DNA from: Pseudonocardia hierapolitana
GTDB lineage: Bacteria; Actinomycetota; Actinomycetes; Mycobacteriales; Pseudonocardiaceae
DNA: 64,000 bases
Direction: 5' to 3'
Assembly (NCBI RefSeq): GCF_007994075.1
Contig: NZ_VIWU01000001.1
Span: 8,122,001 to 8,186,000, forward strand
Numbering within the stretch: the stretch's first letter is position 1; each line of letters opens with the position of its first letter. Below are positions 41,693 through 50,605 of the stretch, one piece after another. The notes under the pieces are model-generated. The model did no database searches and was not told the DNA's origin. It worked only from the letters and a program-made list of their open reading frames with translations. Both the position numbers and the translations under genes were made by a program.

Positions 41693-42532
41693 ATGGTGGG
41701 GCTTGCCGGGCTGCTCGTCGCACTCGTCGTCCCGGTCCTGCCGGCGTCCCCGCCCGACGTCCCCGAGCTCGAGCTGAGCGCCCAGGAGGCCGCGCCGGGT
41801 GCCGAGGTCGGTGTCATCGGACGCGGCTACACGGGTTGCATCCCGCCGGAGCCCACGAGCACGCCCGAGCCGACCCCCGATCCCGAGAACATCTCGGTCG
41901 ATCCGCATCCGGTCGAACCGCCCCCGGTGATCCTGCGCTGGGAGTCGGAGGAGGCCCCGCAGGGGCTCGGCGAGGCCACGCTCGAGGACGACGGCTCGTT
42001 CGCGACCACGATCACCGTGCCGGCCGACGCCGGGGCCGAGCCCTTCTACGAGGTGAGCGCCTCCTGCCGCCCCGGCCCCGGGTTCGACGAGATCGTCGAG
42101 TCCGCCGTGCTCGTCGTGGTCGTGCCGCCCGAGCCGACCACCACGCCACCGACCACCGGTCCGCCACCGACCACGGAGCGGCCACCGACCGTGGAGCCGA
42201 CCGGGGAGCCGTCCCCGACGGGGATCGCGCCGACGCCGGCCCGGCCGCCCGAGGTGTCCGGATCACCAGCGCTCACGTCCAGCGGCTCGGATGTACTGCT
42301 CGCGGCGCTCGCCGGTGCCCTCGTGGTCGGGTTCGGGCTCGTCTGGCTCACCCGTGCGGTCCGCAGGCGGTCGCGCCGGCCGTCCCGCGCGCCGTCCGTC
42401 GCGGCCCTCGCGGTACCAGCGCCCCCTGGCCTGCTCGACGTCCGCCCGCGCGGGCCCGAGCGCACCGTGGCGCTGCGCGTGGTCGTGCGCGTCGAACCCG
42501 GCGTGCTCTCGGTGCACCGATCGGAGGAGTGA
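41693..42532 (+). CDS. secreted, C-terminally membrane-anchored Pro/Thr-rich protein
   Basis: A 279-residue protein with a short hydrophobic N-terminal signal (VGLAGLLVALVVPVLPASP), an extracellular beta-rich domain with two cysteines (GYTGC and SASCRPG), a Pro/Thr-rich stalk (EPTTTPPTTGPPPTTERPP), one transmembrane helix (DVLLAALAGALVVGFGLVWL, about residues 202-221) and a basic cytoplasmic tail of about 55 residues. ATG 41693 has GGGGGGAGA upstream. Family unknown. Four bases separate it from the next gene, so the two are probably coupled. Confidence 0.75.
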   Translation: MVGLAGLLVALVVPVLPASPPDVPELELSAQEAAPGAEVGVIGRGYTGCIPPEPTSTPEPTPDPENISVDPHPVEPPPVILRWESEEAPQGLGEATLEDDGSFATTITVPADAGAEPFYEVSASCRPGPGFDEIVESAVLVVVVPPEPTTTPPTTGPPPTTERPPTVEPTGEPSPTGIAPTPARPPEVSGSPALTSSGSDVLLAALAGALVVGFGLVWLTRAVRRRSRRPSRAPSVAALAVPAPPGLLDVRPRGPERTVALRVVVRVEPGVLSVHRSEE

Positions 42533-42535
42533 CCA

Positions 42536-43141
42536 GTGGAGACGCCGTGGACGGTGGCCGCACTGCTCGGTGAGGCCGACCCGCAGTGGATGGAACGCGC
42601 GCTGGGTGCCGCGCACGTCGGCCGGCGGGCGCTCGCGGGCATCGGGCAGTTCGCGGCGGCGACGTACCCGGCGCTCGAGGAACGCGTCGCCGAGGTCGTG
42701 CGGGCGGCGCTCCAGATCGATCTCGGTGAGCTCGCGCTCGGCGCGTGGAGCCGCTACCGGGAGCTCGTCGAGGCGGCGGAACGCACACGCGACACTCCCG
42801 GTGCCCCCGAGGACGTCGTGCTCGCCGAGCACGAGATCACGTGGTCGCAGCCGCTGGCGGTCGAGGTGGTCGTCGACGGCACCGCCGTCACGACCCTGCA
42901 GTTCGCCCTGTCCGCCTCGCTCACGATGCGGGGCGTCGTCGCCGTGGTCGACGCGGGCGCGCTGGTCGGGCTGCGCGGCGGCGACGTGCTCACCGGTGCC
43001 CGGCTCGCGCTGTGGGAGCAGGAGCTCGCCGCCCGCGAGGTCACGTGCCTCGTCGGCGCCCTCGTCCGCCTCGGCGGCGGCGTGCCGCTCGTGGCGGGCG
43101 CCGCGGCGGGAGGAACTCCGCAGCAGCCGTCGCCGCTCTGA
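42536..43141 (+). CDS. protein of unknown function paired with the membrane-anchored protein
   Basis: A 201-residue soluble protein without signal or membrane segment. The N-terminal half is helical (AALLGEADPQWMERALGAAHVGRRALAGIGQFAAATYPALEERVAEVVRAAL), and the C-terminal half is beta-rich (ITWSQPLAVEVVVDGTAVTTLQFALSASLTMRGVVAVVDAGALVGLRGGD). No family recognised. Start GTG 42536 follows the previous TGA closely. It may act at the membrane with the basic tail of its partner; this is inference. Confidence 0.7.
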   Translation: METPWTVAALLGEADPQWMERALGAAHVGRRALAGIGQFAAATYPALEERVAEVVRAALQIDLGELALGAWSRYRELVEAAERTRDTPGAPEDVVLAEHEITWSQPLAVEVVVDGTAVTTLQFALSASLTMRGVVAVVDAGALVGLRGGDVLTGARLALWEQELAAREVTCLVGALVRLGGGVPLVAGAAAGGTPQQPSPL

Positions 43142-43155
43142 CGGGGACGCGGCCG

Positions 43156-44136
43156 CTACAGCGGCACGTCGGTCCCGACGCCCCGCTGGCGCGCGGCGCG
43201 CAGCACCAGCGCCGCTGCGGCCGCGTCCTGCACCGCGACGCCGACGGACTTGTAGAGGGTGATCTGGTCGTCCGTGGTGCGACCGGGCCCGGTGCCCGCC
43301 ACCAGCTCGCCCAGCTCGGCGTGCAGGTGGTCGTCGCCGATCACGCCGGCGTGGATCGGCTCGAGCAGGTCGGCGGCGCCCGCCGGGAACGGCGCAAGGG
43401 CCGCGCGCCGCGTCTCGACGCACACCAGCGCGTCCGCCACGGTGGCGTCGTCGATCTCACGGCCGCCGAAGCGCACCGACGTGATGTGCACGCCGGGCGT
43501 GAGCCAGCCACGCCGGATCGCAGGCTCCCCCGCGGCGGTGGCGCCGCACGCGATGTCGGCGCCGTCCAACGCCTCTGCGTAGGACGCGGCGCCGTGCGTG
43601 ACCACGCCCAGCTCGGTGGCCAGCTCCGCGGCGAGACCGGCCGCCCGCGCCGGCTCGCGCCCCGCCACCCGGATCTCGCGGACGGGGCGCACCCGGCACA
43701 CGGCACGCGCATGTGACCGCGCCTGGACACCGGTGCCGAGGATCGCGAGCACCCCGGCGTCCGCCCGCGCGAGCAGCCGCGCCGACAGCGCGGAGGCGGC
43801 ACCCGTGCGCGCGGCGGTGATCACCTCGCCGTCCAGGAGCGCGGCCGGGCGGCCGGTGTCCGCGTCGCACACGACGATCACGGCCTGGTGCGTCGGGAGC
43901 GCGGTGCCCGCGTTGCGCGGATACAGCGTCACCAGCTTGGCCGCGAGCGCCCCGGCGGAGGGGACGTGACCCGGCATGGCCAGTAGCAGGCCGTCGTGCT
44001 CGGGGACGGCGGCCGCGATGCGGTCGGGCGCCGACGCCCGCCCGGCGCTCAGGTCGGCCATGGCGGCGGCGAGGGCGTCGATCAGCTCGTCGAGGTCGAG
44101 CAGCCCCTCCACCTGGGCGCCCGTGAGCACGAGCAT
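43156..44136 (-). CDS. ornithine cyclodeaminase / mu-crystallin family protein
   Basis: A 326-residue Rossmann-fold enzyme. The nucleotide-binding loop is LAILGTGVQARSHARAVCRVRPVREIRVAGR, and LYPRNAGTALPTHQAVIVVCDADTGRPAALLDG is the typical substrate-binding region. The family includes ornithine cyclodeaminase, alanine dehydrogenase and ketimine reductases; the reaction cannot be fixed. ATG 44136 has GAGGGGAG upstream. Divergent from the SnoaL-like gene, convergent with the unknown gene at 42536. Confidence 0.88.
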   Translation of the reverse strand: MLVLTGAQVEGLLDLDELIDALAAAMADLSAGRASAPDRIAAAVPEHDGLLLAMPGHVPSAGALAAKLVTLYPRNAGTALPTHQAVIVVCDADTGRPAALLDGEVITAARTGAASALSARLLARADAGVLAILGTGVQARSHARAVCRVRPVREIRVAGREPARAAGLAAELATELGVVTHGAASYAEALDGADIACGATAAGEPAIRRGWLTPGVHITSVRFGGREIDDATVADALVCVETRRAALAPFPAGAADLLEPIHAGVIGDDHLHAELGELVAGTGPGRTTDDQITLYKSVGVAVQDAAAAALVLRAARQRGVGTDVPL

Positions 44137-44286
44137 CGCATCTCCCCTCGTCCGCGGCCGGTCAGGCTACCGGCCGAGCCGCACGGGCTCCGGGGCGCCG
44201 ATGTGGGCAGCCGCTGCCGATGCCGGGGCGCATCCCGTTCGACTACATCTGGACGGCATGACCACATGCCTGTCCGAGGAGACGCC

Positions 44287-44853
44287 GTGAACGCCCAGGG
44301 ACGTGTCCGCCTCCAGTACGACGCGATCACCACCGGCGACCCCGACGCCGCCGCGGCGTCGGTGGCGCCCGACTTCGTCAACGACGAGGCCGCCGCCGAG
44401 CCCCCGGCCTGCGCGCTGCCCGGGCCTGCGGGGTTGCTCGCCACCAGCGCCTGGTTGCGCTTCGCCTTCCCCGACCTGGCGATAGTCGAGCACACCTCGC
44501 TCGCCGACGCCGACCACGTGCTCTCGCACATCACGTTCCGGGGCACGCACACCGGGCCGTTCACGCAATTCGCCGATGGCCGGCTCACGCAGGTGATCCC
44601 GCCGACCGGCCGGGCCTTCGCGGTCGACCAGGTGCACCTGTTCCGCGTGCGCGACGGCGAGGTGGTCGGCCACGCCGCCGTGCGCGACGACCTCGGACTC
44701 ATCAGCCAGATCGGGGTGTTCCCGCCGACGCCGGCCGTCGGCCTGCGCATCGCGTGGTGGCGGCTCACCGGCCGGGCGGCCGCCGCGGGACGGGCCGTGG
44801 TCGCGGCGGCCGAGGAGGCCGCGGCGCTCGTCGCGCCCACCGGCGCCCGCTGA
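44287..44853 (+). CDS. SnoaL-like polyketide cyclase / ester cyclase-type protein
   Basis: A 188-residue NTF2-like protein. LQYDAITTGDPDAAAASVAPDFVNDEAA is the usual first helix-strand block; FAFPDLAIVEHTSLADADHVLSHITFRGTHTGPF and IPPTGRAFAVDQVHLFRVRDGEVVGHAAVRDDLGLISQIG are typical of SnoaL-like proteins. GTG 44287 has GAGGAG six bases upstream; ATG 44266 is a possible alternative. The last 35 residues form an extra Ala-rich helix. Function unknown. Confidence 0.82.
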   Translation: MNAQGRVRLQYDAITTGDPDAAAASVAPDFVNDEAAAEPPACALPGPAGLLATSAWLRFAFPDLAIVEHTSLADADHVLSHITFRGTHTGPFTQFADGRLTQVIPPTGRAFAVDQVHLFRVRDGEVVGHAAVRDDLGLISQIGVFPPTPAVGLRIAWWRLTGRAAAAGRAVVAAAEEAAALVAPTGAR

Positions 44854-44919
44854 CGGAGCCCCGCGAGATGGGCAGCCGTGACCGATCCCCACGGCCGCCG
44901 CCCGGCAGACCATGGACCC

Positions 44920-45278
44920 ATGCCGTCCCGAACCTGCACCGCCGCACCGGCCCGCCCCCTCGAGCCCGCCGGGGCCGAGCTGCGCGCGCTGCTGCGCGGC
45001 CGTCGAGCACGTCGTCGAGCTGGTCGACCGGTTGCCGGCCGCGCCGGCACGCGATGACAGCGGGGTGGGCGACCTGCTCGCCGACCCCGCCGTGCGCCGC
45101 CCGCCTCCCGAGCACGGACGCGGGGTCGACGAGCTGCGTGAACGCCGAGGGGCGGGTGCTGCTGTCCAGCACCCGCATCGACGGGCACGTGTTCGGCCGG
45201 ATCTGCGTCCTCAACCACCGCACCGACCGCGCCCGTGTGGACGAGGCCCTCGACGCGCTGAGCCACCACGCCGCCTGA
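44920..45278 (+). pseudogene. remnant of a pyridoxal-dependent decarboxylase
   Basis: Pieces of a group II amino-acid decarboxylase survive in three frames. From ATG 44920 an N-terminal stretch ends GAELRALLR; one base later the next frame gives AVEHVVELVDRLPAAPARD; and in the third frame the stretch NAEGRVLLSSTRIDGHVFGRICVLNHRTDRARVDEALDAL matches the C-terminus of such enzymes. The PLP-binding core (normally some 300 residues) is missing. So this is a decayed gene with a large internal deletion and frameshifts. The frames and lengths are seen; the family is my recognition. Confidence 0.65.
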
Positions 45279-45293
45279 TCCGGGGCAGGCGCG

Positions 45294-46130
45294 TCAAGAT
45301 CGGGTCGCCGTCACCAGCCAGGCCGCCGAGTCCAGCTCCACGCCACGCGGGGTTTCGTGGGCGGCCACGGCCGCGTGCAGGGTGGCGAGCGCCCGGGCAC
45401 GGGTGGGCGGGTCGAGGTCGGCGACCATCCAGTGCAGGAGCCCGGCGATCAGGGCGTGGGCGGTGTCCGGGTCGGGTCCGAAGTTCAGGGGTGCCCGCAC
45501 GCCCGCGAGCTCGACGCGGGAGTACCCGGCTCCGGCCAGGAGGCGGCGGATCCGGTGCGGGTCGGCGAGTGCGAACGGGCCGGGCGCGCCCTCCGGCGGC
45601 GCGGGCAGGTCGCGGCCGGCGGCGAGGGCGGTCGTGATCGTGACCATCCACGGGTTGTTCTCGAAGGCCTGCCAGACGAGCAGCGCCAGCCGGCCGCCGG
45701 GGCGGGTCGCGCGGGCGAGGTTCGCGAACGCCGCATGCGGGTCGCCGAAGAACATCGCACCGGTCCGGCTCATCACCACGTCGAACCCGGCTGCCGGGAA
45801 CGGGTGGACCTGGGCGTCGCCCTGCACGAAGCGGGTGTTCCCGCCGTGGTGGCGGCGGGCGATCGCGAGCATGGCCGCGGACAGGTCGATGCCGGTCGCG
45901 GTGCCGCCGGGCGCTCGCCGAGCCGCCTCCAGGGTGGTGGAGCCGGTGCCGCAGCCGACGTCGAGCACGTGGTGACCGGGGCGGACGGCGGCCGCGGCGA
46001 ACAGCGCGTCGTCGTAGCCCGCGAGCGACCTCTCGAACCGGGCGGCGTTGGCGGCCCAGTAGTCGCCCTCGGTGCCGTCCCACGCCTGCAGCTGCCCGGC
46101 GTTGGACGGGTCGACGGAGATGGAAGTCAT
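45294..46130 (-). CDS. class I SAM-dependent methyltransferase
   Basis: A 278-residue methyltransferase. Motif I is HHVLDVGCGTGSTTLEAARRA, followed by ATGIDLSAAMLAIARR, GDAQVHPFPAAGFDVVMSRTGAMFFGDP and RATRPGGRLALLVWQ, all typical of the UbiE-like group. ATG 46130 has no strong ribosome site. Divergent from the FAD monooxygenase, with tandem operator-like sites between them, so they may share control. Substrate unknown. Confidence 0.9.
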   Translation of the reverse strand: MTSISVDPSNAGQLQAWDGTEGDYWAANAARFERSLAGYDDALFAAAAVRPGHHVLDVGCGTGSTTLEAARRAPGGTATGIDLSAAMLAIARRHHGGNTRFVQGDAQVHPFPAAGFDVVMSRTGAMFFGDPHAAFANLARATRPGGRLALLVWQAFENNPWMVTITTALAAGRDLPAPPEGAPGPFALADPHRIRRLLAGAGYSRVELAGVRAPLNFGPDPDTAHALIAGLLHWMVADLDPPTRARALATLHAAVAAHETPRGVELDSAAWLVTATRS

Positions 46131-46166
46131 GGAGCGCAGCGTCCTCGCGTGGTGGACGGGCCGGAT

Positions 46167-46202
46167 CGGTATCGGCTACCGAAACCTCGGTACCCGCTAC
46201 CG
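46167..46202. promoter_or_regulatory. tandem CGGTA-N5-TACCG operator-like sites
   Basis: Two inverted repeats of the same form, CGGTA-TCGGC-TACCG (46167-46181) and CGGTA-CCCGC-TACCG (46188-46202), have centres 21 bp apart, about two helical turns. They sit between the divergent methyltransferase and monooxygenase genes. An ATG at 46203 follows immediately and is in frame with the monooxygenase. Confidence 0.6.
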
Positions 46203-46238
46203 ATGCCCGCACCGGCGCCCGACGGCACCCTTCTCGCC

Positions 46239-47774
46239 ATGCCCACCACCACCGACGTGCTCGTCGTCGGCGCCGGCCCGGCCGGTCTCGCCACCGCGAT
46301 CACCGTCCTGCGCCACGGCGCCCGCGTCCTCGTCGTCGAGCGGCGGGCGGGGACCTCGACCGTCCCGCGCGCCACCGGGGTCAGCACCCGCACGATGGAG
46401 CTCTTCCGGTTCTGGGGCGTCGCCCGCGCGGTCCGCGACGGCGGGATCGACTGTGACCCCCTCGTCGGCGTCGCGCACACGCTCGCGGCCGAGCCGGACG
46501 AGCTGGTGCCGTTCACCTACCCGTCGATGCGGGAGGCGCTCGCGGTCAGCCCCGCGTACCCGGCGCTCTGCTCGCAGGACCACATCGAGCCCGTCCTCGC
46601 CGACGAGATCCGCAGGCTCGGCGGCGAGGTCCGGTTCGGCACGGAGCTGACGGCGTTGCGCACCACCCCGGACGGGGTGCGGGCCGAGCTCGGGCCGGCC
46701 GGGCAGGTGCGCGCCCGGTACGTGGTGGGCGCCGACGGCCCGCGCAGCGCCGTGCGAACCGGGCTGGGTATCGGGTGGGAGCGCCTCGGTTCGCTCGGCG
46801 AGTTCGTCAACGTGCTCTTCCGCCCCGACCTGGGCGCGCTGGTGGGCCGCAGGCTCCCGGGGATCACGTTCGTCAAGCACCCCGACGCGGAGTGCGTGCT
46901 GCTCCCGGTCGGCGCGGGCCGCTGGACCGCCACCCGGCGGTGGTTCCCCGAGCGCGGGGAGAGCGCCGCGGACTACACCCCGGCCCGCTGGACCGAGCTG
47001 CTGCGCACCGCCACGGGACTCCCCGCGTTGAACCCGGAGTTCCTCGCGGCAGGCGCGTTCACGATGGCGGCGGACGTGGCGGCCACGGTCCGGTCCGGGC
47101 CGGCTTTCCTGGTCGGTGACGCCGCGCACCGCATGACGCCGATGGGCGGGATCGGCATGAACACCGCGATCCACGACGGTCACGAGCTCGGCTGGCGGCT
47201 CGCGTGGGCGATCCGCGGCCTGGCCGGTGACGCCCTCCTGGACAGCTACGCGGCCGAGCGGGAGCCGCTCGGGCGCGCGCTCGCCGCCCGATCGCTGCGC
47301 GAGGAACGGGAGCCGGACGACGGCCTCCCGACCGACCTGGGGCGCAGCTACCGCTCCCCGGTCCTCGCCGACGACGGGGGCGCGCCCGCGCAGGGCCACT
47401 CGCGCACAGCCCGCCCCGGTGAGCGGGCCCCGCACGTGTGGGTGCGCTGGCGCGGGCGGCGGGCGAGCGTGCTCGACCTGTTCGAGGACCGGCTGACGGT
47501 GCTCACCGGCCCCGGCGGTGCGGGGTGGCGCCACGCCGCCGTCCGGTCGCGAGGCGTCCCGATCGAGGTGCTGGCCGCCGGCCGGGACCTCCCCGACCCG
47601 CGGGGCATGCTGCGCGCCGCGTACCGGCTGGAGGCGGACTCGGCCGTGCTGGTGCGGCCCGACGGGATCGTCGCCTGGCGCCATGACGGCCCCTGCCACG
47701 ACCACGGCACCGCCCTCACGCACGCGGTCGAGACGGCCCTCGGGCGGGTCCTGTCCGTCGCGCTGGCGGGCTGA
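46239..47774 (+). CDS. FAD-dependent aromatic-ring-type monooxygenase
   Basis: A 511-residue flavoprotein hydroxylase of the PheA/TfdB type. VLVVGAGPAGLATAITVLRHGARVLVVERR is the FAD Rossmann motif, VVGADGPRSAVR the DG motif, and FLVGDAAHRMTPMGGIGMNTAIHDGHELGWRLAW the second FAD motif. A C-terminal thioredoxin-like domain (about residues 390-510) follows. I chose ATG 46239 (MPTTTDVLVVGAGP); the in-frame ATG at 46203 would add 12 residues and start at the operator. The substrate is probably a phenolic or polyketide-like ring, unproven. Confidence 0.9.
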   Translation: MPTTTDVLVVGAGPAGLATAITVLRHGARVLVVERRAGTSTVPRATGVSTRTMELFRFWGVARAVRDGGIDCDPLVGVAHTLAAEPDELVPFTYPSMREALAVSPAYPALCSQDHIEPVLADEIRRLGGEVRFGTELTALRTTPDGVRAELGPAGQVRARYVVGADGPRSAVRTGLGIGWERLGSLGEFVNVLFRPDLGALVGRRLPGITFVKHPDAECVLLPVGAGRWTATRRWFPERGESAADYTPARWTELLRTATGLPALNPEFLAAGAFTMAADVAATVRSGPAFLVGDAAHRMTPMGGIGMNTAIHDGHELGWRLAWAIRGLAGDALLDSYAAEREPLGRALAARSLREEREPDDGLPTDLGRSYRSPVLADDGGAPAQGHSRTARPGERAPHVWVRWRGRRASVLDLFEDRLTVLTGPGGAGWRHAAVRSRGVPIEVLAAGRDLPDPRGMLRAAYRLEADSAVLVRPDGIVAWRHDGPCHDHGTALTHAVETALGRVLSVALAG

Positions 47775-47794
47775 CCACGGGCGGCTCAGCCCGC
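47766..47794. terminator. bidirectional hairpin containing both stop codons
   Basis: GCGGGCTGA pairs with TCAGCCCGC across an 11-base loop. The monooxygenase stop (47772-47774) and the LuxR gene stop (47786-47788, minus strand) both lie in the stem, so one hairpin can end both convergent transcripts. Confidence 0.7.
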
Positions 47795-50557
47795 GTCGGC
47801 CCACCGTCGGAGCTCGCGGCGGCTCGCCGCTCCGGTCTTCGCGAGCAGGCTGGCCACGTGGGTCTCCACCGTGCGGCGTGACAGCACGAGCCGCTCGGCG
47901 ATCTCGGCGTTGGTCAGGCCGCGGGCGACGAGCGACAGCACGTCGATCTCGCGGCCGGTGACGCCGAGCGCAGCGAGCCGGGGCGGCACGGCGGTGCGGC
48001 CCCGGCGCCGGGTGGGTGCCCCGGCGCGGCGCAGCAGGTCCTGGCAGGCGCGCTCCAGATGGGCGTCCCCGGCCTGCCCGTGCGCCGCCAGGTCGGCGCG
48101 CAGCTCGGCGACCGGGTCGCCCCAGCCATCGGCGATCGCGCAGCCCAGCACCACGAGCCGCAGCAGCCTGCGCCACCACGGCCGGCCCGCGAGGGCGGCA
48201 TCGGCGGCCCGCAGGTGCGCGACCGCGTCCTGCGGGCCGCCGGACCGGCCGGCCATCACCGCGTCGGCGTAGCCGATGCCCGCCCGGATCGTGCTCGAGA
48301 GCCCGCCGGCCATCGCGGTGAGCTCGGCGCGCGCCTCGGCTGCGCGGTCGTCGGCCGCGGTGCGCAGCAGCACCCACAGCCCGACCGGGCTGAGCAGCAC
48401 GATCCCGCGGTCCCGGCGCACGAGCGGCATCGTGGGGTTCATCGCCGCGACCGCACGCGGCAGGTCGTGTTCCAGCAGGGCCTCCATCGCCGTGGCGAAC
48501 CCGCGGAACGGGTTCGCCCACGGCGGCCGCGGCCCGATCGACGCCAGAACCTCGGCCGCCCCGGCCGCATCGCCCGCGGCGGCCCGGTAGGCCGCGACCT
48601 GCTCGAGCGCCTGCGTGCGCAGCTGGGGCAGCCGGAGCCGCGCCGCGGCGTCGGCACCACGCAGGGCCAGGTCCAGGGCCGCGATCGGCCCCCGGGTGTG
48701 CAGGACGAGGTCGGACTCGATGAGGTCGATCGAGGCGAGCTGGGCCAGCATGCCTGCCTCGGCGGCGAGCTCGCGTGCCCGGTGCAGGGTCGGGACGGCG
48801 TCCCCGTCGAGCGCCTCGAGCATCCCGACGCCGAAGAGCGCGGTGACCCGCCACGGCGTGAGCCCGTGCTCCGCGGCGACCTGTGCGGCGCGCCGGAAGG
48901 ACGCGGCGGTCGCCGGGAGGTCGGTCTGCCAGGTGGTGCGCGCCGAGATCCCGAGAGCCTCGCAGAGCGCGGCGGGATCCCCGGCCTCCTCGGCCCGCGT
49001 GACGGCGTCGGCCGCCAGCGCCGCCGCCTCGGCCGCCCGCCCCGCTCCGAACGCCGCATCGGCGCGCAACACCGTGGAGCGCGGGTCGTCCGGCCGCCCG
49101 GCCCGCTCGACGTAGTCCTGCGCGGCGGTCCAGCGGGCCGCGGTCACCGCCGTGCGGGCGAGCCGCAGGCACAGCTCGGCGTGTGCACTGCCGGTCGGCC
49201 CTGGCCCGGTCAGCGCGTCGAGGTGGGCGTCACCGATGGCGAGCGCCTCGTCGGCCCGCCCGACGAGGGTCAGCACGCTCACCCGTTCCCGGACGATCTC
49301 ACCGGCGATCTCCCCGTCGAGCCCGGACACCGCCGCTGCCGCCCTGGCGAGCAGCGCGTCCGCGGAGTGCAACGCGCCCCGGCCCGCGGCCCGCCGGGCC
49401 AGCCGCAGCAGCACGCGCGCCGCGTCCCGTGGGCGGCCCGCCTCGGCGAACAGCTCCGCGGCGCGCGGCTCGTCGTCCGGCCCGGCGCGCTCGGCGAGCA
49501 GCTGCGCGGCCCGCGCGGCGAGCACCACCCGCTCCGGGGGCAGCAGGGTGGCGAGCACGGCGTCGCGGGCGAGCGCGTGCGGCCAGCGCAGCGCGCCCGC
49601 GTCGGCCCGCACCACCAGCCCGACGTCGACGGCCCGGCGCAGCGCGCCCACGACGTCGGCGTCCGCGACGCCGCTGACCGCGGCGAGCAGCCCCCAGTCC
49701 GGGTCGGGGCCGAGGACGGCGGCGGCACGCAGGACCGTGCGCCCCGGCGCGTCGAGGGCAGCGAGGCGGGCGGCGACCAGCGCCTCGAGGCTCGGCGGCA
49801 CCTCCCGCCCCGGCTCGGCGAGCAGCTCCTCCACGAGGAACGGCAGGCCGTCCGAGCGCCGGTACAGGTCGCGGACGACCTCCGGCGGCAGCGGCCGCCC
49901 GCCGCGGCATGCGGCCGCGAGTGCGGCGACGTCGGGTTCGGCCAGCCGCCGCACGTGCACCGCGGTGATCCCGGGCAGCGCGCGCAGCCGTGCGGCCGCT
50001 GCCGCCTCCGCCGGCTCGTCCCGGCTCGACACGGCGACGAGCACCGGCCGGTCGCGGACGGCCACCGCGAGGTACTCGACGACGGCGAGGGTGTCCTCGT
50101 CGGCCCAGTGCAGGTCCTCCAGCCGCAGCAGGCACCCGGCACGGCCTGCGGCCAGTGCGCACACGACGCGCAGCACGCCCTCCCCGAGCACCACCGCGGG
50201 GTCGGCCCCGTCGGCCGCCCCGGCACCGCCGGTGACGAGGGCGTCGAGCACGGCTCGGTAGGGACGCACGGCCGGGGACTCCCGGACGGCGGGCGCGTCC
50301 AGCCGCCCGACCACCGCCTCGGCGATCGCCCGGTAGCTGCCCCCGCCCTGCACCGCGCGGCCGCTGAGCACGAGCAGCCCGGCGTCGGCCGCCGCGGACG
50401 CTGCGGCGTCGAGCAGCCGGGTCTTGCCCACGCCTGCCTCGCCGACGACGGCCAGCGCTCCCCCGCGCCCGGACGCGGTGGCGGCCACCAGCCTGTGCAC
50501 CTCGGCCAGCTCCCCCGCCCGGCCCACCACCACCGGGCAGCGCAGCACGGTCGTCAC
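47786..50557 (-). CDS. large ATP-binding LuxR-family regulator (LAL)
   Basis: A 923-residue regulator. The N-terminal ATPase has Walker A GEAGVGKT (residues about 39-46) and Walker B LLRLEDLHWADEDTL; a long Ala-rich TPR-like middle follows; the C-terminal LuxR helix-turn-helix is LGVTGREIDVLSLVARGLTNAEIAERLVLSRRTVETHV. Start GTG 50557. It is convergent with the monooxygenase and 48 bp downstream of a second LAL gene. LAL proteins often activate catabolic or secondary-metabolism genes; the target is unknown. Confidence 0.92.
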   Translation of the reverse strand: MTTVLRCPVVVGRAGELAEVHRLVAATASGRGGALAVVGEAGVGKTRLLDAAASAAADAGLLVLSGRAVQGGGSYRAIAEAVVGRLDAPAVRESPAVRPYRAVLDALVTGGAGAADGADPAVVLGEGVLRVVCALAAGRAGCLLRLEDLHWADEDTLAVVEYLAVAVRDRPVLVAVSSRDEPAEAAAAARLRALPGITAVHVRRLAEPDVAALAAACRGGRPLPPEVVRDLYRRSDGLPFLVEELLAEPGREVPPSLEALVAARLAALDAPGRTVLRAAAVLGPDPDWGLLAAVSGVADADVVGALRRAVDVGLVVRADAGALRWPHALARDAVLATLLPPERVVLAARAAQLLAERAGPDDEPRAAELFAEAGRPRDAARVLLRLARRAAGRGALHSADALLARAAAAVSGLDGEIAGEIVRERVSVLTLVGRADEALAIGDAHLDALTGPGPTGSAHAELCLRLARTAVTAARWTAAQDYVERAGRPDDPRSTVLRADAAFGAGRAAEAAALAADAVTRAEEAGDPAALCEALGISARTTWQTDLPATAASFRRAAQVAAEHGLTPWRVTALFGVGMLEALDGDAVPTLHRARELAAEAGMLAQLASIDLIESDLVLHTRGPIAALDLALRGADAAARLRLPQLRTQALEQVAAYRAAAGDAAGAAEVLASIGPRPPWANPFRGFATAMEALLEHDLPRAVAAMNPTMPLVRRDRGIVLLSPVGLWVLLRTAADDRAAEARAELTAMAGGLSSTIRAGIGYADAVMAGRSGGPQDAVAHLRAADAALAGRPWWRRLLRLVVLGCAIADGWGDPVAELRADLAAHGQAGDAHLERACQDLLRRAGAPTRRRGRTAVPPRLAALGVTGREIDVLSLVARGLTNAEIAERLVLSRRTVETHVASLLAKTGAASRRELRRWADAG

Positions 50558-50605
50558 GACGACCAGTACACCGGACGCGGGAGTCCGGGGGAACGTCAGC
50601 TCCGA

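Noticed and set aside
42046..42642. Minus-strand frames opposite the stalked membrane protein
   Set aside because: They mirror the Pro/Thr-rich repeats and have no start signals.
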